This document shows, in pieces, positions 1-5,044 of a stretch of 5,044 bases of DNA (its first letter is position 1; each line of letters begins with the position of its first letter). Both the position numbers and the translations under genes were made by a program. This DNA is from Bordetella parapertussis. GTDB taxonomy: Bacteria > Pseudomonadota > Gammaproteobacteria > Burkholderiales > Burkholderiaceae. The notes beneath the pieces were generated by a model, which did no database searches, was not told the DNA's origin, and saw nothing but the letters and a program-made list of their open reading frames with translations. The stretch is from assembly GCA_945901665.1 (NCBI GenBank), contig CAMDLJ010000211.1, positions 1-5,044 of the forward strand, given 5' to 3'.

Positions 1-267
1 CACAAGCGGCGTTTGATTCAGCCCGCTTATGTGTCCCGGCTGACCCAACGGCTCAAGCCCGGCGGCTATGTGCATTGCGCCACCGACTGGCAGCCCTATG
101 CCCAGCAAATGCTGGCCGTGCTCGGTGCCGAGGCGGGCTTGAAAAACACCAGCGACCAAGCCGACGGCTATTGCACCAAACCCGATTACCGGCCCCTGAC
201 CAAATTTGAAAATCGCGGCATCAAATTGGGCCACGGGGTGTGGGACTTGGTGTTCCAGCGGGCATGA
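1..267 (+). CDS. trmB: tRNA (guanine-N7-)-methyltransferase, C-terminal part (5' end outside window)
   Basis: This is the last 88 residues of TrmB, the SAM-dependent enzyme that makes 7-methylguanosine at position 46 of the tRNA variable loop in the cytoplasm. The reading frame is open from base 1, so the N-terminal SAM-binding half lies to the left. Visible family landmarks are HKRRLIQP at the very start, the strand and turn [10 protein letters not shown] (about visible residues 21-30), and the C-terminal block [19 protein letters not shown], whose TKFE motif and GHGVWDL ending are highly typical of bacterial TrmB. The protein ends normally (FQRA, TGA at 265-267). The stop overlaps the ATG of the downstream chromate transporter gene, so the two are probably cotranscribed. 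Identification is by family recognition of conserved motifs and is secure. Nothing appears broken in the visible part. Confidence 0.95.
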   Translation, partial: HKRRLIQPAYVSRLTQRLKPGGYVHCATDWQPYAQQMLAVLGAEAGLKNTSDQADGYCTKPDYRPLTKFENRGIKLGHGVWDLVFQRA

Positions 268-1622
268 CCTCTGCCACGCCCAGTCCCGCGCCAGACCAGG
301 CGCCCCCTGAAGTCAGTTTCGGCCAAGCCTTTGCCTTTTGGCTCAAGCTTGGTTTCGTGAGCTTTGGCGGGCCGGCGGGACAAATTGCCATCATGCACCA
401 GGAGTTGGTGGAGCGCCGCTGCTGGATCTCCGAGCAGCGCTTTTTGCACGCCTTGAACTACTGCATGGTGTTGCCCGGACCCGAGGCGCAACAACTCGCC
501 ACCTACATCGGTTGGCTGATGCACAAAACCTGGGGCGGCATCGTGGCGGGGGTCTTGTTTGTGCTGCCATCGCTGCTGATCTTGATCGGCTTGTCATGGG
601 TCTATATCGCTTTTGGCGAACAGCCCGTCGTGGCCGGTTTGTTTTACGGCATCAAACCCGCTGTGACCGCCATCGTGGTCCAAGCTGCCCACCGCATTGG
701 CTCACGCGCCCTCAAAAACCGTTGGCTGTGGGGCATGGCTGCGGCGTCTTTTGTGGCGATTTTTGCGCTGAATGTGCCATTTCCCGCCATCGTGGCGGCG
801 GCGGCCGTGATCGGCTATCTGGGGGGTCGGCTGGCGCCGGATGCCTTCAAGTCGGGGGGAGGACACGGCGATGCTCAAAGGTCATATGGCCCCGCGCTGA
901 TTGACGATCACACGCCCAGCCCCGCACACGCCCAATTTCGCTGGCGCAGACTGATTCAGATCGGGGTGGTGGGTGGCGTTTTGTGGGCTGTCCCCATGGG
1001 CGCGTTGACGCTGGCCCATGGTTGGGACCACACCCTGACCCAAATGGGGTGGTTTTTCACCAAAGCGGCGCTGTTGACCTTTGGCGGCGCGTATGCGGTT
1101 TTACCTTATGTGTACCAAGGAGCTGTTTCTGATTTCGGCTGGCTCACACCCCTGCAAATGATGGACGGCTTGGCCTTGGGCGAAACCACCCCAGGCCCGC
1201 TGATCATGGTGGTGGCCTTTGTCGGCTTTGTGGGGGCTTATGCCAAGGGGGTGTTGGGGCCCGATGCGCTGTTCTTGGCCGGCGCCGTGGCGGCGTGTGT
1301 GGTGACTTGGTTCACCTTTTTACCGTCTTTTTTGTTTATTTTGGCCGGCGGCCCCTTGGTGGAGAGCAGCCACCATCAACTTCAATTGACCGCGCCGCTG
1401 ACCGCCATCACCGCCGCCGTGGTGGGGGTGATTTCGAATTTGGCCCTGTTTTTTGGCCACCATGTGCTCTGGCCCATGGGTTTTTCAGGCCCCTTGGATG
1501 GCGTATCTGCGGCCTTGGCCGTGGGTGCTGCCATTGCGCTGTTTCGCTACAAGCGAAGCGTGATTCAAGTGATCGCGGGCTGCGCCGTGCTGGGGCTGAT
1601 GGTCAAGAACATCTTGGCTTGA
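264..1622 (+). CDS. chrA: ChrA-type chromate transporter, two-domain (CHR family)
   Basis: This is a 452-residue inner-membrane protein of the CHR family, whose characterised members export chromate. It has the usual long-chain layout of two homologous CHR domains. The N-terminal half carries [15 protein letters not shown] (about residues 31-45) and [14 protein letters not shown] (71-84). The C-terminal half repeats the pattern with [12 protein letters not shown] (271-282) and [10 protein letters not shown] (305-314). Many hydrophobic segments follow each motif (about 92-117, 126-140, 156-186, 230-248, 335-361, 379-398, 413-427, 432-448). A hydrophilic His/Asp-containing linker at about 193-227 joins the halves. 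I chose the ATG at 264, which overlaps the trmB stop as ATGA; an in-frame GTG at 240 would add eight residues inside trmB. No strong Shine-Dalgarno sequence precedes 264, so translation probably depends on coupling to trmB. Length is normal for the family. A role in chromate export is inferred; some CHR proteins may move other oxyanions. Confidence 0.93.
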   Translation: MTSATPSPAPDQAPPEVSFGQAFAFWLKLGFVSFGGPAGQIAIMHQELVERRCWISEQRFLHALNYCMVLPGPEAQQLATYIGWLMHKTWGGIVAGVLFVLPSLLILIGLSWVYIAFGEQPVVAGLFYGIKPAVTAIVVQAAHRIGSRALKNRWLWGMAAASFVAIFALNVPFPAIVAAAAVIGYLGGRLAPDAFKSGGGHGDAQRSYGPALIDDHTPSPAHAQFRWRRLIQIGVVGGVLWAVPMGALTLAHGWDHTLTQMGWFFTKAALLTFGGAYAVLPYVYQGAVSDFGWLTPLQMMDGLALGETTPGPLIMVVAFVGFVGAYAKGVLGPDALFLAGAVAACVVTWFTFLPSFLFILAGGPLVESSHHQLQLTAPLTAITAAVVGVISNLALFFGHHVLWPMGFSGPLDGVSAALAVGAAIALFRYKRSVIQVIAGCAVLGLMVKNILA

Positions 1623-1833
1623 AGCAGGCCTCAGCCCCCACCAGGCAGCCATCGGCCATCACCTCACCCCCATGCACTTTCGGGTCGTAGGCTTTGAGTT
1701 TCTGGGCCAGCGACATGTTGGGCTTGTCACCCACCCGAACCAAAAAACCTTTGGGCACCACTTCCCGGGTCACGGGGTTGCCTTGCGCCACTTCCGACGC
1801 TTGGGTCAAAGGTGCGGAGATGCGCACGGCCAA
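1603..1833 (-). pseudogene. AbrB/MazE-like antitoxin relic, 5'-truncated, no toxin partner
   Basis: This - strand frame encodes about 76 residues that look like a MazE/AbrB-fold antitoxin without its first strand. It opens with LAVRISAPLTQASEVAQGNPV, matching the usual (WGNS)LAVR-P..L..A....G..V pattern of the swapped-hairpin DNA-binding domain. EVVPKGFLVRV follows as the second strand pair. A tail with MSLAQKLKAYDPKVHGGEVMA and LVGAE resembles the toxin-neutralising tail of MazE-type antitoxins. The expected start Met and K/R-W-G-N-S are absent. Upstream, the frame stays open only to an in-frame stop at 1900-1902, has no ATG, and reads unrelated sequence antisense to nothing but in another frame of the hydroxylase gene. 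The only starts are TTG at 1833 or GTG at 1827, 7-13 bases after the large-subunit stop. No mazF-like toxin follows, because the frame ends inside the 3' end of chrA. A short functional protein read by coupling from the hydroxylase operon remains possible. Confidence 0.5.
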
Positions 1834-1840
1834 CCCCCGA

Positions 1841-4021
1841 TCAAGCCGCGCGTTTTTGCCGCGCTGCCAGCAGGCGCTCTGGTGTGAATGGCACGCTTCT
1901 CAAGCGCACACCCGTGGCGTCAAAGATGGCGTTGCCCAAGGCGGCAAAAATAGGCGATGCCGTGGCTTCACCCGCACCCACAGCCCGCACCGTGGGGCGA
2001 TCGATCAGCTCAATGTCGATGGCGCTGGGCAGGTCTGAGAAGCGCAAGATCGGGTAGCTGACCCAGTCCACACTGGTGATTTCGCGCCGGGTGGTTTGCA
2101 CCTCTTCCATCAAGGCGCGGCTCAGGGTTTGGATCACACTGCCCTCGATTTGGTTGCGCACGCCATCGGGGTTGACTACCATGCCGCAGTCGTGGGCCAC
2201 GCAGACGCGCTCGACCTTGACGCGACCGGTTTTGTCGTCCACCCGCACCTGCATGCTCACCGCCACATAGGCTTGCGAGTTGTTGTATTGCACAAAGGCC
2301 ACGCCCCGACCCGCACCGCTGGCGCGATTTCCACTGGGGCGTTTGTCCCAACCGGCGCGTTTTTCGACCGCGCGCAAGACTGCGATGGCACGCTCGTCTT
2401 TCAGGTGGCGCACCCGGAAATCGATGGCATCGGCGCCAGCCAGCACCGCCATTTCGTCAATGAAGGATTCGTTGGCAAAAGTGTTTTGGGGTGAGCCCAA
2501 ACCCCGCAAAGACGACGAGCGCAGGGGGGAATGGTTAAGCAAGTTGAGCACCACCCGGCTGTTGTCAAAAACGTAAGTGGGCTTGGCATCGCGATCCGCA
2601 CCGGCTTGCAAAAAGCGCGCGGGCATGTTCAGCTCCTCGCCAGCCAACACATTGCCAGCCATGTCGTAATAGGGGCGCAAAGCGTGGTTGGGACTCCACA
2701 CTGCGTAATCCCAGCCGACAATTTTTCCATCGGTGTCCAGACCTCCTTTGACCGACATGGCCATGGCCGCGCCCTTGGGCTCCCATTGGTGCTCTTGGCT
2801 GCGCATCCATTGCACCCGCACCGGCTTGCCCACCAGCTGCGACAGCAAGGCTGCGTCGCCCGACACATCGTCTGAACCGTTTTGGCCGTAGCAGCCCGAG
2901 CCCTCGGTCCAAATCAAACGCACCTGCGACGGCTTCATGCCCAACATGGTGGCCAAGCTGCCCCGGGTGAGGAAGGATGTTTGCGTGGCAGACCACACCG
3001 TCGCTTTGTCTGCGCGCACATCGGCCACCGCGCAGGATGGGCCAATGGAAGCATGCAACTGAAACGGCACAAAGTAATCGGCCTGATGGGTTTTGGCCGC
3101 TTGGGCCACCGTATCGGCACCCCGACCGGTGCGCTGCAATTCCCGCGCGGTTGATGGGGTGCTGCGCAAGCGCTGCGGCACCTCTTGTGGGGTGGGCAAT
3201 GGTTCGGCGGCACTCCACAGCACCTTCACCGAAAGAGCAGCTTGAATGGCCATGTCTTCGGTATCGGCCACCACTGCCAAAAAGTTGGCTTTGCGCACCA
3301 CTTTGGGTGCACCGGCCATGGTCTTGAGGGCTCTGTCGTCGATTTGCAAGGCAGTTGCACCTGGCATGTCCGGGCGAATGATGCGCCCATGCAGCATGCC
3401 AGGCACGCGCACATGTTGCACATACTCATGCGTCCCGCAGACCTTGGCCGGAATCTCTACCCGTGGCACTGATTGGCCAATCAGTTTGAACTGGGCAGGC
3501 GTTTTCAAAGTGGCTTTGCCGCTGATGGCACGGCCCAAGCCCGGGCCTTGGGCCAACTCTGCGTAACTGACGCTGGCACCGCTGGGGGCTTTGGCCATGC
3601 CAAGAGCAGTTTGAATTTGATCGGCCGGCACGCCCAAGCGCTGGGCCGCACGCTCGACCAGGGCCAGGCGGGCCTCAGCGGCCGCTTGGCGCACCTGTGG
3701 GCCAGCGAGCATGATGGTCAAGCTGCCAAAAGTGCCAATTTGATCCGGACACAAATCGGTGTCGCCCATCACCAGTTGGATGCTGGACACGGCCACATCC
3801 AGCTCTTCGGCAATCATTTGGGCCAGGGCGGTGCGAACACCCGTGCCCAACTCGACCTTGCCGGTGTGAAAAGTGACGACGCCGTTGGGCGCGATCTTGA
3901 GCCAAGCGTCGACTTGGGCAAAGCGTGGGTCAGCGGCTTGTTGGGCCGAAACCGGTGACAAGCTCAAGCTGAAGCCGACCACCACACCGGCCGAGGATTG
4001 GAGGAATGCGCGCCGTTTCAT
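1841..4021 (-). CDS. Xanthine oxidase-family molybdenum hydroxylase, large MoCo-binding subunit, IorB-like, Tat-exported
   Basis: This 726-residue protein is the molybdopterin-binding subunit of a molybdenum hydroxylase of the isoquinoline 1-oxidoreductase beta/aldehyde dehydrogenase group. Such enzymes hydroxylate N-heterocycles or oxidise aldehydes with water as oxygen donor. The N-terminus is a Tat signal: KRRAFLQ (residues 2-8), a hydrophobic core (about 11-22) and a likely cut after PVSA (26), so it should act in the periplasm. Other landmarks are FHTGKVELGTGVRTALAQ (51-68), LHASIGPSCAVADV (322-335), EGSGCYGQNGSDDV (373-386), SLRGLGSPQNTFANESFIDE (504-523), HDCGMVVNPDG (610-620), and VGAGEATASP (681-690) with the probable catalytic Glu685. 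Length is normal and the frame is intact. I chose the ATG at 4021 because it overlaps the small-subunit TGA as ATGA, is preceded by a G-rich Shine-Dalgarno-like stretch, and begins the Tat signal; the open frame runs on to 4189 only inside the small-subunit gene. Substrate is unknown. The loops near 328 and 375 differ from the textbook motifs. Confidence 0.92.
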   Translation of the reverse strand: MKRRAFLQSSAGVVVGFSLSLSPVSAQQAADPRFAQVDAWLKIAPNGVVTFHTGKVELGTGVRTALAQMIAEELDVAVSSIQLVMGDTDLCPDQIGTFGSLTIMLAGPQVRQAAAEARLALVERAAQRLGVPADQIQTALGMAKAPSGASVSYAELAQGPGLGRAISGKATLKTPAQFKLIGQSVPRVEIPAKVCGTHEYVQHVRVPGMLHGRIIRPDMPGATALQIDDRALKTMAGAPKVVRKANFLAVVADTEDMAIQAALSVKVLWSAAEPLPTPQEVPQRLRSTPSTARELQRTGRGADTVAQAAKTHQADYFVPFQLHASIGPSCAVADVRADKATVWSATQTSFLTRGSLATMLGMKPSQVRLIWTEGSGCYGQNGSDDVSGDAALLSQLVGKPVRVQWMRSQEHQWEPKGAAMAMSVKGGLDTDGKIVGWDYAVWSPNHALRPYYDMAGNVLAGEELNMPARFLQAGADRDAKPTYVFDNSRVVLNLLNHSPLRSSSLRGLGSPQNTFANESFIDEMAVLAGADAIDFRVRHLKDERAIAVLRAVEKRAGWDKRPSGNRASGAGRGVAFVQYNNSQAYVAVSMQVRVDDKTGRVKVERVCVAHDCGMVVNPDGVRNQIEGSVIQTLSRALMEEVQTTRREITSVDWVSYPILRFSDLPSAIDIELIDRPTVRAVGAGEATASPIFAALGNAIFDATGVRLRSVPFTPERLLAARQKRAA

Positions 4022-4473
4022 GCTGCCACCCCCGCTGCTTTGCGCACCGCAGAAAGAATGCGCATGTGGGTACCGCAACGGCACAGGTTGGCGTCCAGCG
4101 CGGCCTTGATTTGGTCGTCTGTGGGCTTGGGGGTTTTCTTCAAAAAAGCCACCGTGGTCATCACCATGCCATTGATGCAGTAGCCACACTGTGCGGCTTG
4201 GGCATCGATGAAGGCTTTTTGCACCGGATGGGGTTTATCGGGCGTGCCCAAACCCTCCAAGGTGGTCACCTCACCGCGCACCGCGCCCACCGGCATGACA
4301 CACGATCGAATGGCTTGCCCATTGATGTGCACCGTACAAGCGCCACATTGACCCAGGCCACAACCGTATTTGGGGCCTTTGAGCAACAGTTCGTTTTGCA
4401 ACACATGCAACAAAGGGGTTTTCGAATCGGCCTGCACTTTGTGCGCTTGGCCATTGACCTGGATACTTGACAT
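4018..4473 (-). CDS. Two-[2Fe-2S] small subunit of the molybdenum hydroxylase, IorA-like
   Basis: This 151-residue iron-sulfur subunit passes electrons from the molybdenum site of its large partner towards an external acceptor. Residues 1-75 form a plant-type ferredoxin domain with Cys38, Cys43, Cys46 and Cys58 (YGCGLGQCGACTVHINGQ and SCVMPV). Residues 76-151 form the helical [2Fe-2S]-binding domain with the CxxC...CxC set Cys96, Cys99, Cys131 and Cys133 (QCGYCINGM, LCRCGTHMRI). All eight cluster ligands are present and the length is typical. There is no signal peptide, so export would require binding to the Tat-carrying large subunit, as known for related complexes. I chose the ATG at 4473 because it begins the family's normal N-terminus (SSIQVNGQ) and has GAGGAG five bases upstream. 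The frame stays open to 4701, but that extension is Pro/Gly/Arg-rich and unlike the family. Its stop overlaps the large-subunit start, so the pair is one operon. Confidence 0.93.
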   Translation of the reverse strand: MSSIQVNGQAHKVQADSKTPLLHVLQNELLLKGPKYGCGLGQCGACTVHINGQAIRSCVMPVGAVRGEVTTLEGLGTPDKPHPVQKAFIDAQAAQCGYCINGMVMTTVAFLKKTPKPTDDQIKAALDANLCRCGTHMRILSAVRKAAGVAA

Positions 4474-4478
4474 GAACG

Positions 4479-4484
4479 CTCCTC
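4479..4484 (-). promoter_or_regulatory. Shine-Dalgarno sequence of the iron-sulfur subunit gene
   Basis: On the - strand the bases GAGGAG lie five nucleotides before the ATG at 4473. This is a strong match to the anti-Shine-Dalgarno end of 16S rRNA at normal spacing. It decides the start in favour of 4473 over the longer open frame that reaches 4701. Confidence 0.8.
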
Positions 4485-4503
4485 GGGTTGAACGCCAAAC
4501 CGA

Positions 4504-4527
4504 GCCCGTGCCACCATTCGCACGGGC
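4504..4527 (-). repeat. Perfect 8-bp inverted repeat upstream of the hydroxylase operon
   Basis: The arms GCCCGTGC (4504-4511) and GCACGGGC (4520-4527) are exact reverse complements separated by eight bases. The element lies about 30 bases before the start codon at 4473, just upstream of the Shine-Dalgarno sequence. It could be an operator for a dimeric regulator or a 5'-leader hairpin. It has no U-tract, so an ordinary terminator is unlikely. The repeat is seen directly; any function is inference. Confidence 0.6.
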
Positions 4528-4746
4528 AGGCCCTGGTGTTGGCGCCCATGCTAAAGGCCACCCAGCATGCGCCAGCCCCTGGATAACCCTTGTCCTGCAG
4601 TGCCCTTTATGTTTCGCCTCGGGCCGTGGGCCAGGCCTTCTTGGCCCCCAGTTGGCCCAAGTTAATGTGGGCTTACCTTGGGCTGCTGATCGCGAACCCA
4701 TGGCAAGCGGCCTGCCAAAGGCCTAGGCACCCAGTCACTGGGGTGG

Positions 4747-4786
4747 AAAAAAGGCCTGAGGTTTGCAGCGTTTACAAACGCTGGCC
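4747..4786 (-). terminator. Possible alaS terminator, hairpin over the stop codon followed by T6
   Basis: Reading the - strand, AGCGTTTGTAAACGCT (4782-4767) is a perfect self-complementary element that contains the alaS stop codon. It can fold as a six-base stem with a four-base loop. GGCC on its 5' side (4786-4783) can pair with GGCC at 4756-4753, which is followed directly by TTTTTT (4752-4747). About ten unpaired bases between the inner hairpin and the second GGCC make this an imperfect intrinsic terminator. Position and T-run support it; stem quality is weak. Confidence 0.35.
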
Positions 4787-5044
4787 CACCCAGCCCTGCA
4801 CACTGGCCAAGGCCGCGTCCAAACCGGCGGGCTGCGTGCCACCGGCCATGGCCATGTCGGGCTTGCCGCCGCCCTTGCCGCCGACCTGCTGCGCCACAAA
4901 ATTCACCAGTTCACCGGCTTTGACGCGTCCCATGGTGTCGGCGGTCACACCAGCGGCGATTTGCACCTTGTCGCCGTCGACACTGGCCAACACCACCACC
5001 GCGGTTTTGAGCTTGTCTTTGAGCTTGTCCAAGGTTTCGCGCAA
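4772..5044 (-). CDS. alaS: Alanyl-tRNA synthetase, C-terminal part (5' end outside window)
   Basis: This is the last 90 residues of AlaRS, the cytoplasmic ligase that charges tRNA-Ala. The frame is open at the right edge of the window, and the catalytic and editing domains lie beyond it. The visible part is the C-terminal C-Ala/DHHA1 domain, which contributes to tRNA binding and dimerisation. It begins with a helix ([12 protein letters not shown]), then strands [19 protein letters not shown]. The diagnostic glycine-rich loop [15 protein letters not shown] (about visible residues 55-69) is followed by the closing helix [16 protein letters not shown]. The TAA stop is at 4774-4772. The GGKGGG.PDMA.AGG block is characteristic of bacterial AlaRS, so identification is secure. 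The visible part appears intact. The hydroxylase operon downstream has the same orientation but its own gap and Shine-Dalgarno sequence, so it is probably a separate transcript. Confidence 0.95.
   Translation of the reverse strand: MRETLDKLKDKLKTAVVVLASVDGDKVQIAAGVTADTMGRVKAGELVNFVAQQVGGKGGGKPDMAMAGGTQPAGLDAALASVQGWVGQRL

Larger units (their letters stand above)
4474..4771. other. Intergenic region between alaS and the hydroxylase operon
   Basis: About 300 bases separate the alaS stop from the start of the iron-sulfur subunit. I see no convincing gene here; the open frames crossing it have no family resemblance. It should hold the end of the alaS transcript and the promoter of the hydroxylase operon. 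It contains a perfect 8-bp inverted repeat (4504-4527), an imperfect 15-bp palindrome (4581-4595), a GGCC-rich stretch (4621-4661), a palindrome near 4728-4745, and an A-run (4747-4752) that reads as T6 after alaS. I could not identify a convincing -35/-10 pair; GGTTATCC and CATAAAGG on the - strand are weak -10-like candidates only. Confidence 0.6.

Noticed and set aside
1623..1840. Shared bidirectional terminator between the convergent operons
   Set aside because: I found no stem followed by a T-run on either strand in this interval. The space is taken up by the antitoxin-like frame.
2565..3218. 217-residue - strand open frame overlapping the large subunit in another frame
   Set aside because: Arg/Gly/Ala-rich out-of-frame translation with no motif. 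The overlapping in-frame protein has conserved family blocks throughout.
3473..3958. 161-residue + strand open frame opposite the large subunit
   Set aside because: It lies entirely antisense to the well-supported molybdopterin subunit, has low-complexity Gln/Gly/Leu/His-rich content and no family motif. It is a shadow of GC-rich codon use.
4022..4189. N-terminal extension of the large subunit from 4189
   Set aside because: It lies inside the iron-sulfur subunit gene in another frame. The ATG at 4021 begins a clear Tat signal and overlaps the upstream stop as ATGA.
4006..4470. 154-residue + strand open frame opposite the iron-sulfur subunit
   Set aside because: Antisense to a gene with all eight cluster cysteines in place, with no recognisable domain or ribosome-binding site. 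It is a shadow.
4474..4701. N-terminal extension of the iron-sulfur subunit from the ATG at 4701
   Set aside because: The extra 76 residues are Pro/Gly/Arg-rich and unlike the family, and they do not resemble a signal peptide. GAGGAG supports the start at 4473.
4728..4745. CACCC/GGGTG-flanked palindrome as a terminator
   Set aside because: The palindrome is real, but neither strand has a T-run directly after it, so intrinsic termination is not supported.

Overview
The window looks like chromosomal DNA of a GC-rich proteobacterium, most likely a betaproteobacterium of the Burkholderiales/Comamonadaceae type. That placement is inferred from protein style and base composition; no marker here fixes the species. 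Two housekeeping genes run off the edges: the 3' end of trmB (tRNA m7G46 methyltransferase, + strand, left) and the 3' end of alaS (alanyl-tRNA synthetase, - strand, right).

Left block (+ strand): trmB stops at 265-267, and a full-length two-domain chromate transporter gene (chrA) starts inside that stop codon through an ATGA overlap, so the two are probably translationally coupled. Right block (- strand): after alaS comes a gap of about 300 bp with several inverted repeats and a good Shine-Dalgarno sequence. It is followed by two overlapping genes for a molybdenum hydroxylase of the xanthine oxidase family: a 151-aa two-[2Fe-2S] subunit and a 726-aa molybdopterin-binding subunit with a Tat signal peptide. 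Together they resemble isoquinoline 1-oxidoreductase (IorA/IorB) and nicotinate dehydrogenase-type enzymes. The small subunit probably rides to the periplasm with the Tat-exported large one. The substrate cannot be read from the sequence, and no cytochrome c subunit, MoCo chaperone (XdhC-like) or regulator gene lies in the window.

The two blocks converge. Between the end of the large subunit (1841) and the end of chrA (1622) lies a - strand reading frame that resembles an AbrB/MazE-type antitoxin lacking its first residues, with no toxin gene beside it. It begins a few bases after the large-subunit stop and its own stop lies inside the end of chrA. I read it as an orphan, 5'-truncated antitoxin relic.

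I saw no CRISPR array, tRNA or rRNA gene, insertion sequence or attachment site. The items most worth a second look are the antitoxin relic, the unusual molybdopterin-binding motifs of the large subunit, and the inverted repeats upstream of the hydroxylase operon.
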